Shown: positions 35,604 to 46,135, counted from the first letter of the stretch. The stretch is DNA of 64,000 nucleotides from Bacteroides oleiciplenus YIT 12058 (GCF_000315485.1 NZ_JH992944.1:618385-682384); one strand, 5' to 3'. Notes: generated by a model from the sequence alone, not told the origin. Numbers and translations: made by a program.

Positions 35604-36602
35604 ATGACTAAAATAAGATTTATTTTATACTCTTTCTTATTGCTTCTCCTTTGTGGATGTAGCCTTTCAAATATAACTAATGCTGATAAGGTCCGATTGA
35701 TTTTAGATACGGACTTGGGACCTGACTACGATGACGTGGGTGCCATGGCAGTGATGCATGCATTAGCAGACAGTGGATATGTAGATATACTGGCTACTAT
35801 ATCGTCTAATAAGTCCGAATTAACAATTCCTTGTATTGAAATCATTAATACATACTTCAAACGACCTGATATTCCTCTTGGCGTTGCTAAAGGAGAAAGT
35901 GCTGTCACATTGGAATGCCCGCACAACAAGAAATGGACTGAAGTTTTGCCTCAGAAATATACCCACCGAATAGCAAAATCATCAGATGCCCCCGATGCTG
36001 TTAAGGTATATCGATCTATTTTATGCACGCAACCAGATAATAGTGTCACAATCTGCACCATCGGAGCTTTCTCCAACCTAAAAGAACTGCTACAATCAAA
36101 AGGAGACGAATTTTCACCGGAAACAGGAGTAGAACTTGTACGCAGAAAGGTTAAACAGTTGGTTTCCATGGCAGGAATATTCCCCGAAGGACGAGAATAT
36201 AATGTATATTGTGACGCTTCCTCCTCTTCTTTCGTTGTGAGCCATTGGCCTACAGACATTATCTTCTGTGGATTCGAGATTGGCTACAACATAATAACTG
36301 GTCGCCGGGTTAGCCGGATGCCTGTAGAAAATCACCCTATAAAAGATGTGTTTTTACTAAGCATGTCGCAGGGAGAGCCACAAGGTAGATGGAGTTGGGA
36401 TCAGGCAACCGTTTGGGTAGCCATAAAAGGCTATACACCTTATTATATCAGTGAACGGGGAGTTATATCTGTAGACTCTGAAGGTAATAATACATGGAGA
36501 GCTACAAGAACAGGAAAGCATATCCGTTTAATAGAGTCTTTACCTGCAAAAGAAATGGAGGATTTACTCGAACAATATATGATGCATTGTCCTAAACATT
36601 AA
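35604..36602 (+). CDS. Nucleoside hydrolase-family lipoprotein
   Basis: 332 residues with a lipobox (LLCGC, Cys19). The N-terminal calcium-binding motif of inosine-uridine nucleoside hydrolases is visible as DTDLGPDYDD (Asp35, Asp37, Asp41, Asp43, Asp44), slightly longer than the classical DTDPGxDD. A CTIGAFSNLKELL segment matches the ribose-site loop. In the C-terminal half SWDQAT replaces the usual HDP motif: the Asp (266) is kept but the His is Trp. The family cleaves N-glycosidic bonds of ribonucleosides. Export to the envelope and an operon with the PUL regulator (4 nt to the HTCS start) suggest a glycan or furanoside role, which is inference. Confidence 0.8.
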   Translation: MTKIRFILYSFLLLLLCGCSLSNITNADKVRLILDTDLGPDYDDVGAMAVMHALADSGYVDILATISSNKSELTIPCIEIINTYFKRPDIPLGVAKGESAVTLECPHNKKWTEVLPQKYTHRIAKSSDAPDAVKVYRSILCTQPDNSVTICTIGAFSNLKELLQSKGDEFSPETGVELVRRKVKQLVSMAGIFPEGREYNVYCDASSSSFVVSHWPTDIIFCGFEIGYNIITGRRVSRMPVENHPIKDVFLLSMSQGEPQGRWSWDQATVWVAIKGYTPYYISERGVISVDSEGNNTWRATRTGKHIRLIESLPAKEMEDLLEQYMMHCPKH

Positions 36603-36606
36603 AATT

Positions 36607-39600
36607 ATGAGAAAGCTATTATTTATATTCGCACTCTTTTTAGCTTCCACTGCCGGAGCACAGAAGCTATTGCATTATGATTTAGCAGATGGATTATCAA
36701 GTTCTGAAATCACTTCCATCTGTGAAAATGACTATTATATGTGGATTGCTACAGAAGATGGACTCAACCGTTTTGACGGACATCGGTTTAAAGTCTATAA
36801 ATCGGGGAAATCAGCAAATAACAGTCTTAAGAATAACAATATAGAAACCTTGTTCCTTGATTCCAAAGGCTTGTTATGGATTGGCTTTAAGACCGGAGGA
36901 GTAGATATATACAATCCGCGGACCGACCAGTTCACCCACCTCAATGAACAAGTTTCCGAACCCATCCCTAACCGGATTGTTTCCATATTCGAAGACTCTG
37001 ATCATAACATCTGGCTGGGAAGCTGGGAAGAAGGTATATGCAAATTAACTCCCAAGAATACAGAACGTACCAGTTTTACTGCCGAACGCAGCCATTCAGG
37101 AGCCATTGTTTCCAGTTTTGTGGAAAAACCTAAAGGATATATATGGATCAGCACCTATACAGGACTTGTGATGTACAATTCCCGAAAACAAACATGGGCA
37201 GACATTACCCCCAAGAACCAAACCATCACACAAATACACGACACCGGAGAAGAAAATACACTGTATTACTCTTCATGGGATAATGCACTCTATGAATTAA
37301 CATGGAGTCAACAACCCGAACAAGCCAGGACCATCCATCTGCATAACAGCAATACCCCCATATACCGCATAGAAGGAGAAGCAAATAAACTTTTAATCGG
37401 CACCTGGGGAGAAGGAATAAAAGTATATGATAAAGAACAAGAACGTATTTATCCATTGCCCGGCACAGAACATCTGGGCACTACTTTTATCAATACTATT
37501 TATAAAGATAGTCTTGATAACATCTGGATAGGTTCATACGGAAAAGGACTCTATAAATACTCCTCCTCAGACAGGGGAATCAATCAGTTACTCTCAATTC
37601 GTAAAACACATTCTCCTATCACTTCTATCGCCCTTTTACAAGATAAAATATTGTTGGGAACTTTAGGAGACGGCATGTATCATTTCGATATGCGTACCTC
37701 GACTGAAAAGGAAAACTACAAAAGCAGAGATAAATTCAAGGACCATATCTTATCTATCGGGCAAAATAAGGATATTACATTAGTGGGACACGATGGCATA
37801 GGATTATTATATTCTTTCCAGAATAATAATTCGCAGGAAATTCAATGGAAAGAATTTACGGCAAGCACTGAATTAGAAAAGATTACAACTTTCTATATAA
37901 AAGATAATAAGGTGTGGATAGGCACCAAACAAAACGGCCTGATGTCCGTATATCTGGACAAGAAGAACCGACAAATAAAAGATTATATCCATTATGACTA
38001 TTTCAGTCGGGACAGGATAAACGCTATCATACCTTATCGTGACAATCAATTGTTCATAGCTTCGCATAATGGGCTCTCTATCTTCAATGCATCGGACCAG
38101 GTCACTCTAAAAGATAAAATCATCGACCAGGAGATTGTCTACTCTATCATAGAAGATAAGAGTAATAAATGCTGGTGGATAGGAACATCAAACAATCTGT
38201 TAAAGATGGAAGTATCCAATGATTCACTGCAAGTTTCTACAGCATTTCCTACATACCCATTGCCGCAAGGGGCCATCAAGTCATTGTTGCTCGATGATAA
38301 CCAGAATTTATGGTTCTTTATCGGTGAGAAGATATTCTGCTACATAAACAATGAACAGCGCATCTGCGAACCGAATATCAGCTATTGGGGCAATTCTTCT
38401 ATCCTTTCAGCCGAAAAAATAACTTATGAAAACAAAGAATATATCCTGTTCGGCAATACCGAGCAGCTCATGGTCGTGGATGTGGAAAAGGCACTGCATC
38501 AATATGATAAAACCAAACTCATATTGACCGACCTGGAGATCAACCACCAAAAGATACAGGTAGGTGACACGATAAACAACCGGGTGATTTTAAAAGAGAA
38601 TACCGAATATATTCCTTCCATCACCCTGTCTTATGCCTCCAAATGGATATCCCTGTCCTTTACTGAAATAGGGGAAGCCAACTACTGCAATAAATATCTA
38701 TACAGGATGATCGGTTTTACCGACAGCTGGCAATATCTTGATATGTCCGTACCTCTGACCTTCTCACAACTCAACCCAGGTACATACACTCTGGAAATTA
38801 TGAAATATAACGAAGAGTCAGGTACCAAGCCATGCTGGTCCATGAGTATTATTGTCGCTCCACCCTGGTGGAAAACACCTTTGTTCTATTTCATTTCCTG
38901 CCTGATTATCCTGTTGAGCATCGCACTCATAATATATATGATTATCAGACACTACAGAAGAAAGAGCATACAAAAGATACAGGAGATGGAGACATTGAAG
39001 AAAGAAGAACTATTAAAGGAAAAGGAAAGTTTTTTCGAAAGTCTCGGGCACGACCTGATTACACCTTTATCTTTAATACTGGCACCTGCCAATGATATGT
39101 TGCGTGAAACCAAAGAAGATGATATTCAGTATGAAAGACTATCCATTATCACTAAGAATGCTGCATTCTTATCCGATCTGTTTTCTACAATCCTTGATTT
39201 CAAGCGAGTGGAATTCTCTGAAGTAAAGATAAACAATAGAACCATAGAAATCGTATCATTCTGCCGCATCATAGTGAATGCATTCAATTATCTGGCAAGC
39301 TCTAAAAAGATCCAGCTATCTTACCAGGCCAATATCCCCTCCATACATATATGGATTGACAGTGTGAAATTTGAAAGGATTTTATATAACTTGCTGAGTA
39401 ACGCCATCAAGTACACCCCCGATCAAGGCAGTGTATCGGTGGCACTGGAATATATAGATGGGCAATTAAGTGTATTCATAAAAGATACGGGACCGGGTAT
39501 CAATCAGCTATACCAGGCAACGGTATTCAATAAATTCTACCGTGAGCCCCAATACAATAAGGAAAATACTCCCAACGGATTGGGCATAGGATTATATGTC

Positions 39601-40527
39601 GTGAAGAAATTCGTATCAGTAATGAACGGCACAGTTTCTATTGACTCACAACCCGGACAAGGCACCACACTGTGCATCAAACTACCAGTAGAGAATTCAG
39701 AAAAATATCAGGAAACAACTGATATTACCGAATTTAAAGCACAGGCAACCAATATGGAGAACAGTGCCACCATACTGCTGGTAGAAGATAACGAACAGAT
39801 ACTTAAATACCTTACGGGCAAATTGGCGGAGCACTTCAACGTAGTGACAGCCACCCATGGAGAAGAGGCCTTGAAATTAGTAGGTGAGTATCTTCCTGAA
39901 ATCGTAATATCGGACATCATGATGCCCGGTATGGACGGCCTGACACTGTGCCGCCACATAAAGGAAAACTCCCTTTATGCCGATATATTCGTTATATTAC
40001 TGACTGCCAAAACTTCATCTGAAGATGAACTGAGGGGCTATAAAGAAGGCGCTGACATCTATATCAAGAAACCTTTTGATACGGAAGCATTGATTAATCA
40101 AATAATGAATATCCTGAATACGCGCCAGAAACGAAAAGAACAACTCCTGAAGAACCTGATAGCCAAAGACAGTGATACCATTGAGTTTAATTCCAAGGAA
40201 GTATTCCTGCAACAGGCCATGAAGGTGATAGAAGAGAATCTGGATAAGGCGGACTTCAACATTGAGGAATTCTCAATAGCCATGAATATCAGTAAGACAG
40301 TGCTTCATAAGAAGTTCAGAATGCTTATCGGGCAGACACCCAATCAGTTTATCCGGGCTATCCGGCTTCGAAAAGCATCCGAGCTATTGATAAACAGTGA
40401 TTTGTCAATAGCGGAAATAGCCTACCTGACCGGTTTTAACCAAGCACATTATTTCATCAAGTGCTTTAAGGAAGTATATAATGAAACACCCAAGAGTTTC
40501 AGGGATCTGAAAAAAGGAGACCGATAA
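36607..40527 (+). CDS. Hybrid two-component system regulator (HTCS) of PUL 1
   Basis: 1306 residues. Signal peptide (1-18), two seven-bladed propellers of short repeats (for example NIWLGSWEEG, NIWIGSYGKG) as periplasmic sensor, Y_Y_Y domain (about 660-750), one membrane helix (about 760-782), HisKA with His815 (SLGHDLITPLSLI), HATPase (NLLSNAIKYTP, DTGPGI, GLGIGLYVVKKF), receiver with Asp1103 (ISDIMMPGMDGL) and Lys in KKPFD, then AraC-type HTH (about 1200-1300, AEIAYLTGFNQAHYFIKCFKE). It senses a periplasmic oligosaccharide and activates PUL transcription. Note GHDL rather than the usual SHELRTP-like form, common in HTCS. A bidirectional terminator follows. Confidence 0.95.
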   Translation: MRKLLFIFALFLASTAGAQKLLHYDLADGLSSSEITSICENDYYMWIATEDGLNRFDGHRFKVYKSGKSANNSLKNNNIETLFLDSKGLLWIGFKTGGVDIYNPRTDQFTHLNEQVSEPIPNRIVSIFEDSDHNIWLGSWEEGICKLTPKNTERTSFTAERSHSGAIVSSFVEKPKGYIWISTYTGLVMYNSRKQTWADITPKNQTITQIHDTGEENTLYYSSWDNALYELTWSQQPEQARTIHLHNSNTPIYRIEGEANKLLIGTWGEGIKVYDKEQERIYPLPGTEHLGTTFINTIYKDSLDNIWIGSYGKGLYKYSSSDRGINQLLSIRKTHSPITSIALLQDKILLGTLGDGMYHFDMRTSTEKENYKSRDKFKDHILSIGQNKDITLVGHDGIGLLYSFQNNNSQEIQWKEFTASTELEKITTFYIKDNKVWIGTKQNGLMSVYLDKKNRQIKDYIHYDYFSRDRINAIIPYRDNQLFIASHNGLSIFNASDQVTLKDKIIDQEIVYSIIEDKSNKCWWIGTSNNLLKMEVSNDSLQVSTAFPTYPLPQGAIKSLLLDDNQNLWFFIGEKIFCYINNEQRICEPNISYWGNSSILSAEKITYENKEYILFGNTEQLMVVDVEKALHQYDKTKLILTDLEINHQKIQVGDTINNRVILKENTEYIPSITLSYASKWISLSFTEIGEANYCNKYLYRMIGFTDSWQYLDMSVPLTFSQLNPGTYTLEIMKYNEESGTKPCWSMSIIVAPPWWKTPLFYFISCLIILLSIALIIYMIIRHYRRKSIQKIQEMETLKKEELLKEKESFFESLGHDLITPLSLILAPANDMLRETKEDDIQYERLSIITKNAAFLSDLFSTILDFKRVEFSEVKINNRTIEIVSFCRIIVNAFNYLASSKKIQLSYQANIPSIHIWIDSVKFERILYNLLSNAIKYTPDQGSVSVALEYIDGQLSVFIKDTGPGINQLYQATVFNKFYREPQYNKENTPNGLGIGLYVVKKFVSVMNGTVSIDSQPGQGTTLCIKLPVENSEKYQETTDITEFKAQATNMENSATILLVEDNEQILKYLTGKLAEHFNVVTATHGEEALKLVGEYLPEIVISDIMMPGMDGLTLCRHIKENSLYADIFVILLTAKTSSEDELRGYKEGADIYIKKPFDTEALINQIMNILNTRQKRKEQLLKNLIAKDSDTIEFNSKEVFLQQAMKVIEENLDKADFNIEEFSIAMNISKTVLHKKFRMLIGQTPNQFIRAIRLRKASELLINSDLSIAEIAYLTGFNQAHYFIKCFKEVYNETPKSFRDLKKGDR

Positions 40528-40534
40528 CCTCAAG

Positions 40535-40572
40535 AAAGGGATGACTGTGAAACTGTTCCAGTCATCCCTTTT
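40535..40572. terminator. Bidirectional terminator between HTCS and GH36-like gene
   Basis: AAAGGGATGACTG (40535-40547) and CAGTCATCCCTTT (40559-40571) form a perfect 13-bp stem with an 11-nt loop, with T-rich flank on both strands. It separates convergent genes. Confidence 0.85.
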
Positions 40573-40578
40573 CCAATC

Positions 40579-42375
40579 TTATTTCTTATCAGCAGAATAT
40601 TCAACCTCGTAAACTTCCAATAAGCAGTGTTCGCTATTCCCATCTATAGTGGTACAACTTATTTCCAATGGGCGTCCTTCTTTTATATCGTCAGCAGAAA
40701 CCTCCCCTACCGCCCATGACAAACCGCACCAGATCATCTTATCATGCGATTTCTTTACCGGAACAGCACGCTTGCCCTGCTTTACTTCTATATTGAAGAA
40801 ATGATCCATTTTAATCCCGGTGGGAGGAGCACCGCCCCACGAACGGAATGCTTTTCCACGCTCATCCAATTGCTGAAAGAGAATCCGTACAGTTTTCCCT
40901 TTCGAAGGAATGTAATGTGCCTGCAAGATATGCTCATTTTTCTTTTGCACATCTATTTTTACCTTTTGAATTGTTGCAGGGATAACGATATCTTTCTCAA
41001 TACCTAAATCATACTCCCGGGTACTGAACTTGCCGTATCCGACAACAACCATCTGTTCCGGACCCAATTCCACAATATTCTTTTCTAAAACAGGCATAAA
41101 ACCACTGTCCGTAAAAAGCACCCTCCCCGTTCCTGTCGCTTCAGGCAACGTTACTTTGGCTTTCTCTTGTGATGCGTTTACCACAGTATAAAGGTTTCCT
41201 CCTTCAGCGGAAGCCATATATCCGTATGGCAGAGCCTTACCGGGGATAGAACCGAATGCCGAAATATTTCCATACTGCTGTACCTTCATATACAATTGCT
41301 GCGTTTTAGCCATCCAGCGGGCATCATCATCACTTAGCAAATCAATATTTCCATGACAGACATTCAGCCAACCTCCGCGTGCCATCGTCAGAATCATCAT
41401 GCCTTTCCAGGCATTTAAAGCCCTGTTATAACAAGTACCCGTGGTACCAATCATAAAAGCACAGTTGTCAATGCGCTGGACCGGTACTCCATTAAACAAG
41501 TATTGAAAGGTCATATGATCCGAATACAAATCCTGTGAGCGCCAGAAATTCATCATCGGCACATCGGATAAACGGGGATCACCACAATACATCGTATCAA
41601 ATATTTCCAGCCAACGCAGGTCTACCGTTTTTCGAAACGGGGTAACCGTATTTTCCATATCACCCCCGAAACCATTGTAGCCAATAAAAAGTACATCCGG
41701 ATTCTTATAACGGAATTCTTTTATGGCAGAAATAAAGGCATTTTTATTCTGTTCCTCAATGTCAGCAGGTAGCATCGTACATTTAGCATCAGGAGTTGCT
41801 GCATCAAAATAAGCAAAATCAAATTTGAACATCTTAATACCCATATCCGCGTACATTTGCAGGGTCTGCATAAGATGGTGCAAATATCCTCCCCTGAACA
41901 AACAAAGAGTTGTTCCATCTTCCGCCACAGAGTTTTCCCATTCCGGAATAACCTTCATCGTATTTGCCTCTCCACCTATGCGCAGCAAGTTCGTAGAAAA
42001 CCACAAACCGGGCTTTATTCCTTCTCTTTTACACGCATCCAGCCAACGTTTGGGACCTTCCGGCCAGCAGTCCGGCCTCCACTTACGATATCCTTCATTC
42101 ACATCAAACCAGAATGCATCCATCATATAATAATCCACCTGTACACCCGATTTTTTCAAACGTACAATGTGATCCAATTCTTTCATTGCCAATGCTTCAT
42201 TCAGAGGAATGTTATCAGACAATTCATCGTAGGCGGACCAATTGTTATAGACAAATACAGGTTTGGTCAATCTTGCCGTTCTATTTTTATTCCATCCGTC
42301 AGATACATTCTGCGCCACTCCCGGAAGAAATATGCACAACAACAGTAACAAAGCATTTATTCTTATTCTATTCAT
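40579..42375 (-). CDS. Clan GH-D hydrolase (GH36/GH27-like, alpha-galactosidase type)
   Basis: 598 residues, signal peptide 1-21 (PGVAQ). The barrel has VDYYMMDAFWFD, GLWFSTNLLRIGG and the KxD motif MFKFDFAYFD with the presumed nucleophile Asp186, as in GH36 and GH27. RSQDLYSD (about 279-286) is a candidate acid/base region. The C-terminal 150 residues form beta domains. Retaining alpha-galactosidase (or alpha-GalNAcase) is the likely class, not proven. It is the last gene of the second PUL 1 operon, 45 nt after GH3, and ends at the bidirectional terminator. Confidence 0.75.
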   Translation of the reverse strand: MNRIRINALLLLLCIFLPGVAQNVSDGWNKNRTARLTKPVFVYNNWSAYDELSDNIPLNEALAMKELDHIVRLKKSGVQVDYYMMDAFWFDVNEGYRKWRPDCWPEGPKRWLDACKREGIKPGLWFSTNLLRIGGEANTMKVIPEWENSVAEDGTTLCLFRGGYLHHLMQTLQMYADMGIKMFKFDFAYFDAATPDAKCTMLPADIEEQNKNAFISAIKEFRYKNPDVLFIGYNGFGGDMENTVTPFRKTVDLRWLEIFDTMYCGDPRLSDVPMMNFWRSQDLYSDHMTFQYLFNGVPVQRIDNCAFMIGTTGTCYNRALNAWKGMMILTMARGGWLNVCHGNIDLLSDDDARWMAKTQQLYMKVQQYGNISAFGSIPGKALPYGYMASAEGGNLYTVVNASQEKAKVTLPEATGTGRVLFTDSGFMPVLEKNIVELGPEQMVVVGYGKFSTREYDLGIEKDIVIPATIQKVKIDVQKKNEHILQAHYIPSKGKTVRILFQQLDERGKAFRSWGGAPPTGIKMDHFFNIEVKQGKRAVPVKKSHDKMIWCGLSWAVGEVSADDIKEGRPLEISCTTIDGNSEHCLLEVYEVEYSADKK

Positions 42376-42420
42376 AAATCATATCTATTTTTATCAAAGA
42401 CTGATTATTCGCCGGAAAAC

Positions 42421-44622
42421 TCAGTCCACAACTTCAAAAGTCAGTTTCCGACCACCTACCGACACTATAAATTCACCCGCCTCTAAAAAGCGCTTGCCCG
42501 TTGCATCCGTATAGCTCAAATCTCTCATAGGATCAATCTCAAACCGAAAGACTCTGCTTTCACCGGCATTCAACGAGTGTTTCTCGAAGAATTTCAGCTC
42601 TTTCATAGGACGGGAAATAGAACAGAACGGATCAGACACATACCATAACACAGTTTCTTTTCCTTCCATCTTACCCGCGTTAGTCACTGTAACCTCGGCT
42701 GTTATCTTCTGATTCTTCCTGATTTTCAAGGAAGAAAGTTTCGCATCAGAGTAAACAAAGGTAGTATAACTCAATCCATGCCCGAACGGATACAAAGGTT
42801 TGGTAGGAATATCCTGATAATCCCCCATCGCATCGAACGGACGGGCAGACTGCCGCATATTATAGTAGACCGGTATCTGACCTGTAGACAGTGGGAATGT
42901 CACTGACAACTTTCCGGAAGGATTCACCCTGCCCGATAAAATGCCTGCTAAGGGAGTTCCTCCCGCAACACCGGGCTGCCACATCTCAATGATAGCTTCT
43001 ACCTGAGGTTCCAATCTGATCAATTCAAGAGGGCGACCACTGGAAAGCACAAGTACAATAGGCTTATTCGCCTGCTTCAGATGCAAAAGCAACTTTTCCT
43101 GAATATCGGGCAAAGCAATTGTAGAGCGTGAAGCATTTTCTCCACTCCACTGTTTGGACTCACCTAAACATACCACTACTACATCGGATGCTTCAGCCGT
43201 TTTTAAGGCAGCAGAGAAACCCGATTCATCATTTCCATCCAATGCACACCCCTGCTCGTAATCCAACTGTACTTTATCGCCAAATTCTTTCTGCATTCCT
43301 TCATAAATGGTCTCCACATCTTCGGCGTGACCTTTAAAAGCCCAAGCACCTAACAAATTGGCACTATCCTTTGCCATAGGTCCTATCAACGCAACTCTTT
43401 TAACCGTTGAAGAAAGAGGCAACAGGTTGTTTTCATTCTTCAACAAAACCATTGATTCTTCTGCCAGACGCGCTGCCAAAGCAATATCCTCTTTCTGCAA
43501 ATAACGTTCCTGCTCGGTCAGCTCTTTCGTATAAGGTTCATCAAATAAGCCCAGGCGAAATTTGACTCGAAGTATACGGGCAACCGCATCATCTATCTGC
43601 GACATTTGTATCTTCTTTTCAGCAACCAACTGCTCTAAATATTCATAATAAATATTATCACGCATATCCATCTCCACACCGGCATGGAAAGCCTTATACG
43701 CAGCTTCTTTGCGATCCTTGGCAACACCCTGATAAATCAGCTGCTCTATTGCATTCCAGTCGGATACGACAAAACCGTCATGCCGCCACTTATTCTTCAG
43801 AATTTCAGTTAAGATGTAATGGTTTGAGGTAGCCGGTACTCCGCTAATGTCATTAAAACTGCTCATAAGCGTAGCGGCACCTGCTTTCACACAGGCCTCA
43901 TAAGGAGGCAGATAAGTTTCCCACAAGGCTTGGGGTGATATATCCGTATATCTGTAATCCCGTCCGCCTTCGGATGCTCCATAACCTACATAATGTTTCA
44001 GGCAAGCTGCGATAGAATACGGATCAGACAGTTTCTCGCCCTGGTAACCTTGTACCGATGCTACACCAAATACTGTATTCAGGTAAGGATCTTCTCCATA
44101 ACATTCGGAAATACGCCCCCAACGGGGATCTCTCGCCACATCAATCATAGGAGAAAATGTCCAGTCAATACCCGACAGAACGGATTCCTTAGCAGCCATC
44201 CCGCAAGCCTGAGTCACCAAATCCGGATTAAAACTGCAAGCCTGTGCCAATGAAATCGGATACACCGTACGTAACCCGTGAATCACATCAAATCCAAAGA
44301 GAATGGGTATTCCCAAGCGAGACTCTTCCATTGCCTTACGCTGAATCTGATTACGCAACTTCGGATCGGTATGGAGATAAATCAACGAACCAATCTCCGC
44401 CGGAAGATTTTTCACCTCCGTGCCTATATTATTGGGATTATCATTCTCCCCAAATGTATATTGATTCAGCTGAAGCACCTTTTCATGCAATGTCATCCGC
44501 TTCAGCAAATCTTTCACTCTGGTTTCAACAGGCTGTCCCGCATCTTTATAAACCGGCTTCTGTGACCGGACAGATAACCATGGGAGCAAAGCCGATACGA
44601 ATAAAATCAATAGTTTTCGCAT
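42421..44622 (-). CDS. GH3 beta-glycosidase (BglX-like)
   Basis: 733 residues, signal peptide 1-20. The GH3 N-terminal barrel carries KHYVGYGASEGGRDY and the nucleophile Asp288 in FVVSDWNAIEQL; the C-terminal alpha/beta sandwich and a fibronectin-III-like domain (about 640-730, LKFFEKHSLNAGE) follow. Usually exo-beta-glucosidase or beta-xylosidase in the periplasm; the specificity residues do not tell. It starts 16 nt after the SGNH gene and belongs to the operon with promoter at 46128. Confidence 0.92.
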   Translation of the reverse strand: MRKLLILFVSALLPWLSVRSQKPVYKDAGQPVETRVKDLLKRMTLHEKVLQLNQYTFGENDNPNNIGTEVKNLPAEIGSLIYLHTDPKLRNQIQRKAMEESRLGIPILFGFDVIHGLRTVYPISLAQACSFNPDLVTQACGMAAKESVLSGIDWTFSPMIDVARDPRWGRISECYGEDPYLNTVFGVASVQGYQGEKLSDPYSIAACLKHYVGYGASEGGRDYRYTDISPQALWETYLPPYEACVKAGAATLMSSFNDISGVPATSNHYILTEILKNKWRHDGFVVSDWNAIEQLIYQGVAKDRKEAAYKAFHAGVEMDMRDNIYYEYLEQLVAEKKIQMSQIDDAVARILRVKFRLGLFDEPYTKELTEQERYLQKEDIALAARLAEESMVLLKNENNLLPLSSTVKRVALIGPMAKDSANLLGAWAFKGHAEDVETIYEGMQKEFGDKVQLDYEQGCALDGNDESGFSAALKTAEASDVVVVCLGESKQWSGENASRSTIALPDIQEKLLLHLKQANKPIVLVLSSGRPLELIRLEPQVEAIIEMWQPGVAGGTPLAGILSGRVNPSGKLSVTFPLSTGQIPVYYNMRQSARPFDAMGDYQDIPTKPLYPFGHGLSYTTFVYSDAKLSSLKIRKNQKITAEVTVTNAGKMEGKETVLWYVSDPFCSISRPMKELKFFEKHSLNAGESRVFRFEIDPMRDLSYTDATGKRFLEAGEFIVSVGGRKLTFEVVD

Positions 44623-44638
44623 AGTATCATATTATTAA

Positions 44639-46078
44639 TTAATCCCAATCATCAGTGCGGAAGGAGGATACCGGCAGACCACCCGTACCAAATAATTCCG
44701 CTTTTACAAAATCCTTAAATGCATATCTCACAGCTTTAGGCTCCGCCACATACTTGCATGTGACTACCACAGTACCTTTCTCTTCGTCAATATAGGCGTC
44801 CGCTTTATGGAATACCTTATTGTCTCCGGATATCTCAAACAGTTCCAAAGTCTTCCCATAGCTGGTAAGCCCGTTAAATTGATTGTCAAAATGAATAATA
44901 GCCTTATTTCCCTCAACTTCCATTTTGCTGTAAGTCGGACTTTCCGCCTCAAATCCTTTCATTCCATAGGTTTTAGAGAGTGCCAGCATGCCCAAGCGGT
45001 CGCCCACTTCTTTTTTCCTCCTCGGATGGATCAGATATCGCTCCCCTACATCCAGCAGTACTGCCATCGCAGAGTTTGGAATCAGCGTCAGACACTGTCT
45101 TTGCGCTTCCCGCTGATAAGCCGAAACTTCCGGCCATTGAGGTGTGAAGAAGTTCCACTCTTTATAATCGTAAGGGGCAATCTGTGCATAATAGAAAGGT
45201 ATTTCTCCCAATCCCCAGGCTTCGCGCCATTTACTTACCATGGCAGCAACCGAGGGAGCATAACGAGGCACATTGAAAATGTTGGATTCACCCTGATACC
45301 AGATAATACCTTTTATGCCATATCCCACCAGTGGGTGAATCATGCCATTGTACAGAACCGTAGGCACATTACTAATCCACGGAGAAGTTTCATCACTCAA
45401 TGGCGGTACGGGGATATCATCAAATTGTTTACAAGCTTCCGCATTCATCCATGCTTCGATGTTGGAGCCTCCATAACTGGCATTAATAATACCGACTGGC
45501 ACATCCATATTGCGCTGTAAGAAATCTGCAAAGAACCATCCCACAGCCGTACATTCCGCTACATTCTCCGGAGATGCCTTCACCCATTCGGCCTCAAAAT
45601 GTTCCAATGGTTTATAGGCCGCTAAAGTAGGTATATTAATGAAATGTATTTGCTTTTTTGCTGAAGACAATATGGCCTCTGTAGCCCCCAGCACCGGCTG
45701 GCAATAATATCCTTTCAACGGCATACTCATGTTGGACTGTCCGCTTGCCAGCCATACTTCTCCCACAAACACATTCTGGAAGACTTTTTTCTTATTGGCA
45801 GTGACTGTCACCTCATAAGGTCCTCCGGCAGCAGGCGTAGGTACAGCTATCTTCCAGGTTCCTTTAGAATTAATAACCCCTGTATATTCTTTATCAGGAT
45901 TCCATGAAGTGGAAATAGTCACTTTCGTTCCCGGTTTTCCCCATCCCCAGAACGGATTATTTATTTTTTGTTGCAACACCATATTGTCACTGAAAATATC
46001 AGCAACCTTAAACTCCTGCGCTTCAGCAAAACATGCCAAAGCAAAAAGGAATACCAAATTTAATAATACTTTTTTCAT
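44639..46078 (-). CDS. SGNH-family O-acetylesterase, second copy
   Basis: 479 residues, signal peptide 1-21. SGNH blocks: VWLASGQSNMSM (Ser115), IINASYGGSNIEAW, IIWYQGESNIFN and RYLIHPRRK (His). It is clearly a paralogue of the 471-residue esterase at 20440-21855 (same layout from MVLQQK to the end PVSSFRTD). First gene of the second PUL 1 operon, 50 nt downstream of a perfect -7 element. Confidence 0.85.
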   Translation of the reverse strand: MKKVLLNLVFLFALACFAEAQEFKVADIFSDNMVLQQKINNPFWGWGKPGTKVTISTSWNPDKEYTGVINSKGTWKIAVPTPAAGGPYEVTVTANKKKVFQNVFVGEVWLASGQSNMSMPLKGYYCQPVLGATEAILSSAKKQIHFINIPTLAAYKPLEHFEAEWVKASPENVAECTAVGWFFADFLQRNMDVPVGIINASYGGSNIEAWMNAEACKQFDDIPVPPLSDETSPWISNVPTVLYNGMIHPLVGYGIKGIIWYQGESNIFNVPRYAPSVAAMVSKWREAWGLGEIPFYYAQIAPYDYKEWNFFTPQWPEVSAYQREAQRQCLTLIPNSAMAVLLDVGERYLIHPRRKKEVGDRLGMLALSKTYGMKGFEAESPTYSKMEVEGNKAIIHFDNQFNGLTSYGKTLELFEISGDNKVFHKADAYIDEEKGTVVVTCKYVAEPKAVRYAFKDFVKAELFGTGGLPVSSFRTDDWD

Positions 46079-46127
46079 CTATCAGATTTCTATTTATTTA
46101 TGAATATAATTCTTTCGTAAGTTCACG

Positions 46128-46135
46128 CAAATATA
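46128..46135 (-). promoter_or_regulatory. -7 element of the SGNH-GH3-GH36 operon
   Basis: The minus strand reads TATATTTG, perfect TAnnTTTG; transcription would begin near 46120 and leave a leader of about 40 nt before the ATG at 46078. Confidence 0.6.
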
